Assembly (NCBI GenBank): GCA_017461725.1
Contig: JAFTXG010000020.1
Location: forward strand, 62,001 to 126,000
Length of the DNA stretch: 64,000 nt
Origin: Lachnospiraceae bacterium
GTDB taxonomy: Bacteria; Bacillota; Clostridia; Lachnospirales; Lachnospiraceae
Reading direction: 5' to 3'
Shown here: positions 7,804-16,859 of the stretch, one piece after another
How the letters are laid out: the number at the start of each line of letters is the position of its first letter
Numbering within the stretch: position 1 is the first letter of the stretch
Notes under the pieces: model-generated
Seen by the model: only the letters and a program-made list of their open reading frames with translations
The model's database searches: none
What the model was told of the DNA's origin: nothing
Program-made: the position numbers and the translations under genes

Positions 7804-8682
7804 TCACTCAATATTCTGGATCTGTTCTCTGACCTTCTCAATCTCCGTTTTCAGATTGATTGCGGTCTGAGATATCTCCATATCATTTGCCTTGGAGAGA
7901 ATCGTGTTCGCCTCCCGGTTCATCTCCTGTGCGATGAAATCCAGCTGACGGCCGACGGCTCCGCCTTTATTTAAGGCCTTCTTCACCGCATCGATATGGC
8001 TGCGAAGGCGCACTGTCTCCTCATCCACACAAATCTTATCCGCGAAGAGAGTAACCTCCTGAGCGATGCGGCTTTCCTCCAGAGAGGCCTCTGCCAGAAG
8101 CTCAGAAACCTTATTGATCAGTTTCTGACGGTACTCAGTGAGGATCTGAGGGGAACGGGTCTCCACCTCTGCAACCCAGCCAAGCATATTATCCAGCTTT
8201 CCCATCAGATCATGGTAAAGCTGCTCTCCCTCGCGGGCGCGCTGTGCCACAAACTGCTTCACAGCTCCCTCCATACACTCTTTGATCAGCGCCAGAAGCT
8301 GCTCCTCATCTGCCTCACTGCTCTCCATGGAGATCACCTCCGGGAATCGGGCCAGCTTACCGGCGGTCATATCCTGAGGAAGCTGAAATTCCTCGCTGAT
8401 GGCGTGCAGAATATTCATATACTCTTTCGCAATATTTTGATTATATTTCAGGGTGGTGTGAGTATCCGCAAACGCCTCATAGGTGACGTACACATCCACT
8501 TTTCCACGCTGAATGTCATGCTTTAACTGATTGCGCAGCTCCGCCTCAAAGGCGTTGAACTGACGGGGCATCTTGATGCTTAGATCAAGATAACGGTGAT
8601 TTACCGACTTCATCTCCACGGAAAGTCGGCACTCATCGGTAGTGATCTCATAACGGCCGAAACCGGTCATACTCTTTATCAT
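7804..8682 (-). CDS. YicC family endoribonuclease
   Basis: 292 residues with the family start MIKSMTGFGRYE and the conserved C-terminal part GGAVGRQLDFIAQEMNREAN ending KVREQIQNIE. YicC proteins are endoribonucleases affecting RNA turnover and stationary-phase fitness. The middle is largely coiled-coil helix. GGAGG precedes the ATG and a strong promoter lies at 8725-8754. It opens the yicC-remA-gmk(-rpoZ) operon. Confidence 0.95.
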   Translation of the reverse strand: MIKSMTGFGRYEITTDECRLSVEMKSVNHRYLDLSIKMPRQFNAFEAELRNQLKHDIQRGKVDVYVTYEAFADTHTTLKYNQNIAKEYMNILHAISEEFQLPQDMTAGKLARFPEVISMESSEADEEQLLALIKECMEGAVKQFVAQRAREGEQLYHDLMGKLDNMLGWVAEVETRSPQILTEYRQKLINKVSELLAEASLEESRIAQEVTLFADKICVDEETVRLRSHIDAVKKALNKGGAVGRQLDFIAQEMNREANTILSKANDMEISQTAINLKTEIEKVREQIQNIE

Positions 8683-8724
8683 AATGTTCCTCCGAAAAGG
8701 GCATTTCTCCCCATAATCTTAATA

Positions 8725-8754
8725 AGTATAATCCATATACTGCTAAAAAGTCAA
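8725..8754 (-). promoter_or_regulatory. Sigma-A promoter of the yicC-remA-gmk operon
   Basis: TTGACT (8749-8754) and TATACT (8725-8730) on the minus strand, 18-base spacer, 43 bases before the yicC start. Confidence 0.75.
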
Positions 8755-8772
8755 TCCCCAAGCAAGAAAAAG

Positions 8773-8805
8773 TGCTGCACCGGCGAAATAATTCGCTGTG
8801 CAGCA
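8773..8805 (-). terminator. Rho-independent terminator after the second phosphatidyltransferase gene
   Basis: On the minus strand TGCTGCAC pairs with GTGCAGCA, with an inner GCGAA/TTCGC pair around a short loop, followed by CTTTTTCTT. It starts 12 bases after the gene stop. Confidence 0.85.
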
Positions 8806-8816
8806 TCAGGGGTCTG

Positions 8817-9383
8817 TTATTTTTCCTGTTTCATTAGCAATCTGATACGATGAGCGCTGTAAAGTGCCAAAGATACAATCATCATCACAACTGACACACA
8901 GATGGCCAGATTTGACACAGAAGCGGGAATACTGTACCAGATCAGGTGAAGCCCGATGGTCAGATAAAGAAGAAAGGTTACCACTTTTCCGTGCCAGTCT
9001 GCTCCCTCGACTACTCCCACCTTATGAATCACCAGCAGCCCTGTCACTGTATCCAAAAACTCCTTAATCACCAGCAATATCGTCGGTGCCCACATCAACG
9101 GAAAGCGTGTGATCAGGCAAATCAACATCACCAGCTGAGTCAGCTTATCCGCCACCGGATCCAACATTTTTCCCAGATTGCTGATCATATTAAACCGACG
9201 GGCAATAAACCCATCAATAATATCCGTCAATCCGGACAATATCAATACAATCGTGGTCCAAAGGTAGTTCTGTTTCTCAACATACAGCCATGCACACACC
9301 GGAATCAGACAAATGCGAAAAAATGACATCAAATTCGGTATGGTTAAAATCTTGTTTGAATAATCTTTTGTTTGTGTTTCCAT
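8817..9383 (-). CDS. CDP-alcohol phosphatidyltransferase family protein (second copy)
   Basis: 188-residue membrane enzyme with the signature DIIDGFIARR followed by GKMLDPVADK, and about five membrane helices. It transfers a phosphatidyl group from CDP-diacylglycerol to an alcohol; the acceptor cannot be told from sequence. It is the second such enzyme in the window besides pgsA. Candidate roles are a cardiolipin- or phosphatidylglycerol-type synthase. I prefer the ATG at 9383 (METQTKDYSNK, with GGAG ahead) to an in-frame start at 9458 whose extra residues are not family-like. It has its own promoter and terminator. Confidence 0.9.
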   Translation of the reverse strand: METQTKDYSNKILTIPNLMSFFRICLIPVCAWLYVEKQNYLWTTIVLILSGLTDIIDGFIARRFNMISNLGKMLDPVADKLTQLVMLICLITRFPLMWAPTILLVIKEFLDTVTGLLVIHKVGVVEGADWHGKVVTFLLYLTIGLHLIWYSIPASVSNLAICVSVVMMIVSLALYSAHRIRLLMKQEK

Positions 9384-9429
9384 CGCTTTTTCACTCCAGA
9401 TATACATCGGTTTGCAAAACCCAAGTGCT

Positions 9430-9458
9430 ATTCTACTACAATAATTTCCATTTTGCAA
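9430..9458 (-). promoter_or_regulatory. Promoter of the second phosphatidyltransferase gene
   Basis: Minus-strand TTGCAA (9453-9458) and TAGAAT (9430-9435), spacer 17. The -35 box abuts the palindrome cluster at 9457-9491. Confidence 0.65.
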
Positions 9459-9491
9459 CTTAAGTTCAACTTAAGTTCAACAAATGTTGAA
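9457..9491. promoter_or_regulatory. Nested palindrome cluster, probable operator
   Basis: Two copies of the perfect 10-bp palindrome AACTTAAGTT (9457-9466 and 9468-9477) lie one base apart. They are followed by the inverted repeat TTCAAC/GTTGAA with a 4-base spacer (9476-9491). The cluster touches the -35 box of the leftward promoter and lies upstream of rqcH, so a dimeric repressor or activator could bind here. The regulator is unknown. Confidence 0.5.
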
Positions 9492-9537
9492 TTTGGACGG
9501 TATATTTTCGGATACAATCACTCAAGTGACAATTGCA

Positions 9538-9567
9538 TTGCTTTTCCTGGCACAGATGTGGTATATT
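9538..9567 (+). promoter_or_regulatory. Possible promoter of rqcH
   Basis: TTGCTT (9538-9543) and TATATT (9562-9567), spacer 18, 80 bases before the rqcH start. Confidence 0.5.
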
Positions 9568-9647
9568 ATGTATTGAGCTGTTAATCGTTGGTCCAACCGT
9601 ACTTTTTTCCGCGATTTCAGTATCACATCTTGTACAGGAGTATCACT

Positions 9648-11387
9648 ATGGCTTTTGACGGTATCACAGTTGCCGCCCTTGCGGCAGAGCTTTCCCATAA
9701 ACTGACCGGCGCACGCATCAGCAAGATCGCCCAGCCCGAGGGCGATGAGCTGTTGTTTACGTTGAAAAATTATAAAGAAAATTACCGGCTGACCATCTCA
9801 GCCAACGCCAGCCTCCCTCTGGTCTACCTGACGGAGGAAAATAAAATGAGTCCCATGACCGCCCCAAATTTCTGCATGCTGCTTCGAAAGCACATCGGAA
9901 ACGGACGGATTCTTTCCATTACTCAGCCGGGGCTGGAGCGCATTCTGGATATTGCGGTGGAACATCTGGACGAGCTGGGCGATCTGAAAGAAAAGCATCT
10001 GATGATCGAGCTGATGGGCAAACACAGCAATATTATCTTCTGCAATGAATCCGGCCAGATCGTGGATGCCATCAAGCGCATCCCGCCACAGGTCAGCTCC
10101 GTCCGCGAAGTACTGCCCGGCAGGCCTTACTTCATTCCAGACACCATGCACAAGCTTGATCCAAAGACCGTGACCGAGGATGAATTCTGCTCTCAGGTCC
10201 TGACTAAGGGCACTTCTCTGGCAAAGGCGCTTTACACCGGCCTCACCGGCCTGAGCCCCATCGCCGCTGAGGAAATTGTCTACCGTGCCGGACTGGACAG
10301 CGACGTCTCTGCCCCCTCCCTCTCAGTTGTGGAGCAGGTACATCTGTGGAACACGTTCACCCGGATCATGGAGGAAATCAAAAGCGGGCACTTCTCTCCT
10401 GCCATCTATTACCGAAACGGTGAGCCTTCCGAGTTTTCCGTACTGCCGCTTACATGCCTCGGGGTCTGCGAGTCCACACCTCAGGAGTCTGTCAGCGCTA
10501 TGTTGTCCTCGTTTTACGCAGAAAAGGATACACTGTCCCGCATTCGTCAGAAATCTGCCGACATGCGCCACGTGATCAATACAGCCCTGGAACGAAATCG
10601 AAAGAAATACGATCTGCAGTTAAAACAGCTCTCCGACACAGACAAGCGGGACAAGTACCGCATCTATGGCGAGCTGATCAATACCTACGGTTATCAGGTG
10701 GAGCCGGGCAGTTCATCCTTCAAGGCGCTGAATTATTACACCGGCGAGGAGATCACCATTCCACTGGATAAAGATCTCTCCATCTCTGCCAACGCAAAGA
10801 AATACTTCGAACGTTACAACAAATTAAAACGAACCTTTGAGGCATTAACCGATCTCTGCGCTGAGACGAAAGCTGAGATCGATTATCTGGAATCCGTCAG
10901 CAATGCCCTGGATATCGCCGCAGGCGAGGAAGATCTGACTCAGCTGAAGGATGAGCTTCGTGAGTCCGGCTACGCCAAAAAAAGGAGCCCCAAGGACAAA
11001 CAGGCACGCATCATCAGTAAACCCTTCCACTATCTCACTGAGGATGGATTCCACCTTTATGTGGGCAAAAACAATCTTCAGAACGAGGATCTGACCTTCC
11101 GGCTGGCCACCGGAAATGACTGGTGGTTTCATGCAAAGGGTATCCCCGGCTCCCATGTCATCGTAAAAACGGAGGGCAGGGAGCTTCCGGACAGGGTGTT
11201 CGAGCAGGCTGCGGCTGTGGCGGCCTGGTACTCAAAGGCCAAAGGAAACGAAAAGGTCGAAGTAGACTATGTAGAAAAAAAGCATGTAAAAAAAGTCGCC
11301 GGTGCAAAGCCCGGATTTGTGATCTATCATACGAATTATTCGATGGTAGTAAAACCGGGGCTTGAAGGGTGTACCGCAGTTAATTAA
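9648..11387 (+). CDS. rqcH: Rqc2-type NFACT protein (RqcH, fibronectin-binding-like)
   Basis: 579 residues. RqcH binds stalled 50S-nascent chain complexes and recruits tRNA-Ala to add C-terminal alanine tails for degradation; older annotations call it a fibronectin-binding protein. Domains in order: NFACT-N from MAFDGITVAALAAEL, a helical coiled-coil middle (about residues 270-430), and NFACT-R with DWWFHAKGIPGSHVIVK. AGGAG lies 7 bases before ATG 9648. An in-frame start 20 codons upstream is less family-like. It is one of the few plus-strand genes in the left half, with its own promoter and terminator. Confidence 0.93.
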   Translation: MAFDGITVAALAAELSHKLTGARISKIAQPEGDELLFTLKNYKENYRLTISANASLPLVYLTEENKMSPMTAPNFCMLLRKHIGNGRILSITQPGLERILDIAVEHLDELGDLKEKHLMIELMGKHSNIIFCNESGQIVDAIKRIPPQVSSVREVLPGRPYFIPDTMHKLDPKTVTEDEFCSQVLTKGTSLAKALYTGLTGLSPIAAEEIVYRAGLDSDVSAPSLSVVEQVHLWNTFTRIMEEIKSGHFSPAIYYRNGEPSEFSVLPLTCLGVCESTPQESVSAMLSSFYAEKDTLSRIRQKSADMRHVINTALERNRKKYDLQLKQLSDTDKRDKYRIYGELINTYGYQVEPGSSSFKALNYYTGEEITIPLDKDLSISANAKKYFERYNKLKRTFEALTDLCAETKAEIDYLESVSNALDIAAGEEDLTQLKDELRESGYAKKRSPKDKQARIISKPFHYLTEDGFHLYVGKNNLQNEDLTFRLATGNDWWFHAKGIPGSHVIVKTEGRELPDRVFEQAAAVAAWYSKAKGNEKVEVDYVEKKHVKKVAGAKPGFVIYHTNYSMVVKPGLEGCTAVN

Positions 11388-11390
11388 TCA

Positions 11391-11437
11391 AAAAGGCGTG
11401 ATTGGTTTTATTCTCCAGTCAGCGCCTTTTATCTTTT
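11391..11437 (+). terminator. Terminator of rqcH
   Basis: AAAAGGCG (11391-11398) pairs with CGCCTTTT (11423-11430), extended by TGA/TCA with one bulged G, then ATCTTTTT. Confidence 0.6.
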
Positions 11438-11490
11438 TGATATTAACTCTCCAAAAGGGGACTTTCACCTAAAAATGTCTTTAGATGTAA

Positions 11491-11516
11491 AAGGCTGCCG
11501 CTTACGCGACAGCCTT
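11491..11516 (-). terminator. Probable terminator of pckA
   Basis: Perfect 7-bp stem AAGGCTG/CAGCCTT with a 12-base loop, 33 bases after the pckA stop. The T-rich tail on the minus strand is weak (TTACATC). Confidence 0.5.
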
Positions 11517-11549
11517 AAGTCATTTCTGATATTAAGCTCAGTATTTAAA

Positions 11550-13154
11550 TTATAACTGAGGACCTGCACTTACCAGTGCCTTACCAGCCTCGTTGCCCTC
11601 GTACTTAGCGAAGTTCTTGATGAAACGGCCAGCAAGATCCTTAGCCTTTACTTCCCACTCGGAAGCGTCAGCGTAGGTGTTGCGAGGATCCAGGATGTTG
11701 GTGTCAACGCCGGGCAGCTCAGTGGGAACCTCGAAGTTGAAGTAAGGGATAGACTTGGTGTCAGCCTTCTCAATAGCACCGCCAAGGATCGCATCGATGA
11801 TACCACGGGTATCCTTGATGGAGATACGCTTTCCGGTACCATTCCATCCGGTGTTAACCAGGTATGCCTTAGCACCGCTGACTTCCATCTTCTTAACCAG
11901 CTCCTCTGCATACTTGGTAGGATGCAGCTCCAGGAATGCCTGGCCGAAGCAAGCGGAGAAGGTAGGGGTAGGCTCGGTGATACCGCGCTCGGTACCAGCA
12001 AGCTTTGCGGTGAATCCGGACAGGAAGTAGTACTTGGTCTGCTCAGGAGTCAGGATGGATACGGGAGGAAGTACGCCGAATGCATCTGCGGAAAGGAAGA
12101 TAACATTCTTTGCTGCAGGAGCTGCAGAAACAGGACGTACAATCTTCTCAATGTGGTCGATCGGGTAGGAAACACGAGTGTTCTCGGTTACGCTGCCGTC
12201 GTTGAAGTCGATGGTGCCATCAGCTGCAACGGTAACGTTCTCAAGCAGAGCGTTTCTCTTGATCGCATTGTAGATGTCGGGCTCGGAATCCTTGTCCAGG
12301 TTGATAACCTTTGCATAGCAGCCGCCCTCGAAGTTGAACACGCCGTTGTCATCCCAGCCGTGCTCGTCATCGCCGATCAGCAGACGCTTAGGGTCGGTGG
12401 ACAGGGTGGTCTTACCGGTTCCGGACAGACCGAAGAATACTGCGGTGTTCTCACCGTTCATATCAGTGTTTGCGGAGCAGTGCATGGAAGCGATGCCCTT
12501 CAGAGGCAGGTAGTAGTTCATCATGGAGAACATACCCTTCTTCATCTCGCCGCCGTACCAGGTGTTCAGGATAACCTGCTCACGGCTGGTGATGTTGAAT
12601 GCAACTGCGGTCTCAGAGTTCAGACCCAGCTCCTTGTAATTCTCAACCTTAGCCTTGGATGCGTTGTAAACAACGAAATCGGGCTCGAAGTTCTCAAGCT
12701 CTGCCTCGGTGGGCTGGATGAACATGTTCTTTACAAAGTGAGCCTGCCAAGCAACCTCAACGATGAAACGAACTGCCATTCTGGTATCAGCGTTAGCACC
12801 GCAGAATGCATCTACTACGAACAGTCTCTTGTTGGAGAGCTCCTTCATAGCGATATCCTTCAGGGTAGCCCATACTTCCTCGGACATGGGGTGGTTATCA
12901 TTCTTATACTCATCGGATGTCCACCAAACGGTATCCTTGGAGTTCTCGTCCATAACGATATACTTATCTTTAGGGGAACGTCCGGTATAAATACCAGTCA
13001 TAACATTAACAGCACCCAGCTCGGTCTCCTGACCTACCTCGTAACCCTCTAAACCGGCCTTGGTCTCTTCCTCGAACAATACTTCGTAGGAAGGATTGTA
13101 TACGATCTCAGTGCTGCCGGTAATGCCATACTTCTCTAAATTGATCTTTGACAT
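11550..13154 (-). CDS. pckA: Phosphoenolpyruvate carboxykinase (ATP)
   Basis: 534-residue cytosolic enzyme interconverting oxaloacetate plus ATP with PEP, CO2 and ADP. In anaerobes it often runs toward carboxylation. Motifs seen: the kinase-1 loop [11 protein letters not shown], the metal-binding DDEHGWD, and the substrate region [11 protein letters not shown] set the start at ATG 13154 ([10 protein letters not shown]), with AGAGG 9 bases ahead; the in-frame ATG at 13160 lies only 3 bases from it. The codon usage looks like that of a highly expressed gene, and it has a clear promoter at 13250-13279. Confidence 0.98.
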   Translation of the reverse strand: MSKINLEKYGITGSTEIVYNPSYEVLFEEETKAGLEGYEVGQETELGAVNVMTGIYTGRSPKDKYIVMDENSKDTVWWTSDEYKNDNHPMSEEVWATLKDIAMKELSNKRLFVVDAFCGANADTRMAVRFIVEVAWQAHFVKNMFIQPTEAELENFEPDFVVYNASKAKVENYKELGLNSETAVAFNITSREQVILNTWYGGEMKKGMFSMMNYYLPLKGIASMHCSANTDMNGENTAVFFGLSGTGKTTLSTDPKRLLIGDDEHGWDDNGVFNFEGGCYAKVINLDKDSEPDIYNAIKRNALLENVTVAADGTIDFNDGSVTENTRVSYPIDHIEKIVRPVSAAPAAKNVIFLSADAFGVLPPVSILTPEQTKYYFLSGFTAKLAGTERGITEPTPTFSACFGQAFLELHPTKYAEELVKKMEVSGAKAYLVNTGWNGTGKRISIKDTRGIIDAILGGAIEKADTKSIPYFNFEVPTELPGVDTNILDPRNTYADASEWEVKAKDLAGRFIKNFAKYEGNEAGKALVSAGPQL

Positions 13155-13249
13155 CTGCATAAACCTCTTTCTTTAATTTTATTTATTAACATCATGCCCT
13201 GAAAGCTTTCTAAACTTTTCCACAGACATCCATGTTAATTATTTCCTTT

Positions 13250-13279
13250 ATTATACAAGATACCTGTACCTCTCGTCAA
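13250..13279 (-). promoter_or_regulatory. Strong sigma-A promoter of pckA
   Basis: Minus-strand TTGACG (13274-13279) and consensus TATAAT (13250-13255), spacer 18. This leaves a 5' leader of roughly 90 bases before pckA. Confidence 0.8.
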
Positions 13280-13375
13280 CATTTTTCGTGTCTTTTCTTT
13301 CACAATTCTGCGCGCCTGAATGAGGTGTATTTTATCGAAAATGATGATACACGATCGTTTAACGGGTGCATCGCC

Positions 13376-14869
13376 TTATAATCCAAGGAATGCCCGCACC
13401 GTCGCTTCCATCTCCTCGGGAGCACAGTTATTTCTGTGACAGATCGGCGCCTCATAGAGATCAGTCACCGCCCTGGGAATCACCACGCCGGATACCGCGC
13501 AGAGCTTATTCATCATAATCTTCCAGTCGGCATCCCCCGTTTGCTCTCCCACCGCATTCAGCACGCTGGCGGGGAACTTGTAGGGGCTTGCAGTGGAAGC
13601 GATCAGCATGGGAGTCACATCGCCCGTCTGTGCCTGATACTTATGGCTGACGGCCGCCGCCACTGCGGTGTGAGGATCCATCACATAGCCATATTTGTCT
13701 GCACAGGCGCTGATGGTCTCTGTCACCTCTGCCTCTGTCGCAAAGTCAGCGTAAAATTCCGGTATGCTGCGGCGCATCTCATCGGTGATCTGATAGCTGC
13801 CCAGCATGGTCAGCTGGTTCATCATCTTTGCCGTCTGCTCTGCGTCACTGCCGCACAGCCAGTAAAGCAGTCGCTCCAGATTGCTGGAAATCAGAATGTC
13901 CATGGACGGAGATGAAGTCAGAATAAAGCTTCTCCGGCGGTCATAGTTTCCGCTGCGGAAGAAATCCGTCAGGACTTTATTTTCGTTGGACGCGCAAACC
14001 AGCTTTTTGATGGGCAGCCCCATCTCCTTGGCCAGCCATGCCGCCAGAATATTGCCGAAATTTCCGGTGGGAACGGTCACATTGACCTCCTGACCGTCCT
14101 CAATCTCTCCGGCTGCCACCAGACGGGTATAGGCATACACATAGTAAACGATCTGAGGTACCAGGCGTCCGATATTGATGGAGTTGGCGGAGGAAAACTG
14201 AAATCCGGCTGCTGCCGCATCCTCGCGAAGTGTTTCGTTCGCAAACAGTCTCTTCACCCCGCTCTGCGCATCATCAAAATTTCCTTTGATACTGGTCACG
14301 CAGGTATTTGACTCCTTCTGGGTGATCATCTGAAGCTTCTGGATCTCACTGACACCGTCCTCGGGATAATACACCATGATCCGGGTGCCGGGCACGCCCG
14401 CAAAGCCTGCCAGTGCTGCCTTTCCGGTGTCACCGGAGGTGGCCGTCAGGATCACGATCTCCTTGTCCAGCCCCTGCTTCCTTGCAGCAGTGACCATTAG
14501 ATGGGGCAGAATGGACAGCGCCATATCCTTGAAGGCGATGGTAGAACCGTGAAACAGCTCCAGATAGTACTCGCTTCCCACCTTCGCCAGGGGAACGATC
14601 TCCTCCGTATCAAATTTGTCATCGTAAGCACCGTCAATGCAGGCCTTAAGCTCCTCCTCCGTGTAGTCGGTCAGATAAAGCCGCATCACCTCATAGGCCA
14701 GCTCACGGTAATCCATTTTGCTCATCTCCTCAATGGAGGACTCAAAGCAGGGGATCCAGGAAGGCACGAACAGACCTCCGTCCTTTGCCAGTCCCTTTAA
14801 CACTGCCTCCGATGCGGTCACCGGACCGTCGCCGCCTCTGGTGCTGTAGTAAACCATGTTTTTGTTCAT
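13376..14869 (-). CDS. thrC: Threonine synthase
   Basis: 497-residue PLP enzyme converting O-phosphohomoserine to threonine. It starts with the family motif YYSTRGGDGPVTASEAVLKG. The PLP lysine is K114 in HGSTIAFKDMAL, and the phosphate-binding loop is TSGDTGKAALAGFAG. Length fits the long thrC type. A GGGAGAGG ribosome site precedes ATG 14869. No other threonine genes are adjacent, and I see no T-box or leader peptide in the 105-base upstream gap. Confidence 0.97.
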   Translation of the reverse strand: MNKNMVYYSTRGGDGPVTASEAVLKGLAKDGGLFVPSWIPCFESSIEEMSKMDYRELAYEVMRLYLTDYTEEELKACIDGAYDDKFDTEEIVPLAKVGSEYYLELFHGSTIAFKDMALSILPHLMVTAARKQGLDKEIVILTATSGDTGKAALAGFAGVPGTRIMVYYPEDGVSEIQKLQMITQKESNTCVTSIKGNFDDAQSGVKRLFANETLREDAAAAGFQFSSANSINIGRLVPQIVYYVYAYTRLVAAGEIEDGQEVNVTVPTGNFGNILAAWLAKEMGLPIKKLVCASNENKVLTDFFRSGNYDRRRSFILTSSPSMDILISSNLERLLYWLCGSDAEQTAKMMNQLTMLGSYQITDEMRRSIPEFYADFATEAEVTETISACADKYGYVMDPHTAVAAAVSHKYQAQTGDVTPMLIASTASPYKFPASVLNAVGEQTGDADWKIMMNKLCAVSGVVIPRAVTDLYEAPICHRNNCAPEEMEATVRAFLGL

Positions 14870-14974
14870 AAACCTCTCCCTTACCTACGAAAACTCTAAA
14901 TCAGCTGTCAATTATCCACTTGCATAAAACCGATTGTCTCGCGCTCCGCACTTCCACAATCGCTGTCCGCCCTT

Positions 14975-15457
14975 TCACTTCACAACATCGCAAGTCTCCG
15001 CCTCCGTGTAGCGGATCAGATCTTCCGGATTCAGTCTGACCTGAACCCCTCTTGCCCCCGCGCTGACAGCGATATGATCAAATAGAATCGCCGTTTCCTC
15101 AATATATATCGGATATTTTTTCTTCATACCGATGGGGGAGCAGCCGCCTCTGATATAGCCGGTCAAGCCCAGCAGTTCCTTCACGTGGGTCATCTCGATC
15201 CGCTTGTCGCCCGCCGCGGCGGCACATTTTTTCAGATCCAGCTCCTCATTCACCGGTATACAGAACACTACTATACCACGTTTTTCGCCTCTTGTCACCA
15301 ATGTTTTGAACATTGTATCGGGATCAAGACCACATTTCTCGGCGGCAAGCAGTCCGCTTAAATTATCTTCGTCATATTCATAGGTGACGGTCTCGTAGGG
15401 AATGCCCGCCTGCTCGAGGAGACGCATCACATTGGTCTTAGTACTAATTGGTTTCAT
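14975..15457 (-). CDS. ybaK: Cys-tRNA(Pro) deacylase (YbaK/EbsC)
   Basis: 160 residues of the YbaK family, which hydrolyses Cys-tRNA(Pro) mischarged by prolyl-tRNA synthetase. Family features: MRLLEQAGIPYETVTYEYDE, the CGLDPDTMFKTLVTRG segment and the GYIRGGCSPIGMKKKYP core, where a conserved Gly/Ser-Pro loop forms the site. GAGGAATCG precedes the ATG. It stands alone between thrC and the activase module. Confidence 0.94.
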   Translation of the reverse strand: MKPISTKTNVMRLLEQAGIPYETVTYEYDEDNLSGLLAAEKCGLDPDTMFKTLVTRGEKRGIVVFCIPVNEELDLKKCAAAAGDKRIEMTHVKELLGLTGYIRGGCSPIGMKKKYPIYIEETAILFDHIAVSAGARGVQVRLNPEDLIRYTEAETCDVVK

Positions 15458-15578
15458 CCTATCGATTCCTCTGTCCCTGTTTATCTGTCCGGAAACACAT
15501 ATACTCTACCGTCTTCCCGGAGACAGTTTAACTTTCCTTCCGTTCATCTGCGGTTTCGGGCTATACAGTTTCTTCAGA

Positions 15579-16859
15579 TTACATCTCTTTGCGTTCACTC
15601 TCCTGGCGCTCCAGCACCTCTCTTGCATTTGCCAGCATCATCTTGATGCGGTTCTCCTGATTGATCTGGGTGGCACCGGCATCGTAGTCGATGGCAACGA
15701 TATTCACATCAGCGTTCCCTTCCTTGATGGGCTTCATCATACCTTTGCCCACGATATGGTTGGGCAGGCATCCGAAGGGCTGCGTGCAGACAATACCCTG
15801 GGCACCGTCCTCCGCCAGCTCAAGCATCTCCGCTGTCAACAGCCAGCCCTCACCCATCTTCACGCCCAGGCCGATGTAGTCCTTCGCCCGCTCCCTGGAA
15901 TGATCAAAATCAGTGGATGGTCTGAAGGTCCCCTCTCTCTCAATGATCCGGTTGATCTCCCTGCGCTTTTTCAGCAAATACCGATAAATAAGCCGATAGA
16001 TGGGAACCGTCTTTTTCCCTCTGCCATAGAGCTTGTAATCCTCGATGGAATTATACACGCAATAGAGACAAAAATCAAGGAATCCCGGCATAATTACCTC
16101 TGCACCCTCAGAAACCAGAAAATCATCCAGATGATTATTACCCAGCGGTGAAAATTTGACAAAAATCTCGCCCACAATACCGACCTTGACCTTCTTCTCA
16201 GTCCTATTCATGGGGATGGCGGCAAAGTCCCTCACCATCTGCCGGTAATTTTTCTTTACCTTCAGATAGCTGACCAACATGTTTTCCTCTTCCATCTCCC
16301 TTGTCAGCCGATCCGTCCACGCCTTTGCCAGCCGGTCCGTGTCTCCCGGATTCAGCTCGTAGGGACGGCACTGGTTCCGAAGCTGCATCAGCATATCTCC
16401 GCAGAGCACCGCCTGAATCAGCCGGACACCCATGGGAAGAGTGATCTTAAAAGCAGATTCCTTCTCCATGCCAGACAGATTAAAGGAGATAACCGGGATA
16501 TGTCCGTATCCGGCCTTTTTCAGCGCCTTTCTCAGCAGAAAAATATAGTTGGAGGCACGGCAGCCACCGCCCGTTTGCGTCATCAGAAGGGCAACCCTGT
16601 TCGGGTCATAGTTTCCGCTATTGATGGCATCGATCAGTTGGCCAATGACCAAAATCGCCGGATAACAGGTATCATTATGGACATATTTCAGGCCGATCTC
16701 CGCCAGATGCTTTCCGTAATTATCCATGATCTTTGCATTGTAGCCGAACTGCTTCATGATCGGCTCCATCATTTGAAAATGCATGGGAAGCATGTTGGGG
16801 ACGAGAATCGTATAGTTCTCTTTCTTCATTTCTTCCGTATAAATCGCGTAATCTGCCAT
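15579..16859 (-). CDS. 2-hydroxyacyl-CoA dehydratase-like protein (HgdB/COG3581 type)
   Basis: 426 residues related to the iron-sulfur subunits of 2-hydroxyacyl-CoA dehydratases and benzoyl-CoA reductases, in the stand-alone COG3581-like branch. Likely cluster-binding cysteines occur in VHNDTCYPAILVIG and in MTQTGGGCRASNYIFLLRK; a third region is FLDFCLYCVYNS. It overlaps the stop of the upstream activase gene by one base (TGATG), so the pair is translationally coupled. No CoA-transferase, dehydrogenase or acyl-CoA ligase is nearby, so the substrate is unknown. Many Clostridia carry this pair without a known pathway. Confidence 0.8.
   Translation of the reverse strand: MADYAIYTEEMKKENYTILVPNMLPMHFQMMEPIMKQFGYNAKIMDNYGKHLAEIGLKYVHNDTCYPAILVIGQLIDAINSGNYDPNRVALLMTQTGGGCRASNYIFLLRKALKKAGYGHIPVISFNLSGMEKESAFKITLPMGVRLIQAVLCGDMLMQLRNQCRPYELNPGDTDRLAKAWTDRLTREMEEENMLVSYLKVKKNYRQMVRDFAAIPMNRTEKKVKVGIVGEIFVKFSPLGNNHLDDFLVSEGAEVIMPGFLDFCLYCVYNSIEDYKLYGRGKKTVPIYRLIYRYLLKKRREINRIIEREGTFRPSTDFDHSRERAKDYIGLGVKMGEGWLLTAEMLELAEDGAQGIVCTQPFGCLPNHIVGKGMMKPIKEGNADVNIVAIDYDAGATQINQENRIKMMLANAREVLERQESERKEM

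Noticed and set aside
9548..9567. TGGCAC upstream of rqcH, resembling a sigma-54 -24 element
   Set aside because: The -12 element (TGGTA) lacks the required GC at correct spacing, and no enhancer-type regulator is nearby; a sigma-A reading fits better.
14870..14974. Possible T-box or leader peptide before thrC
   Set aside because: The 105-base gap is too short for a T-box and has no Thr-rich leader frame or antiterminator pair.
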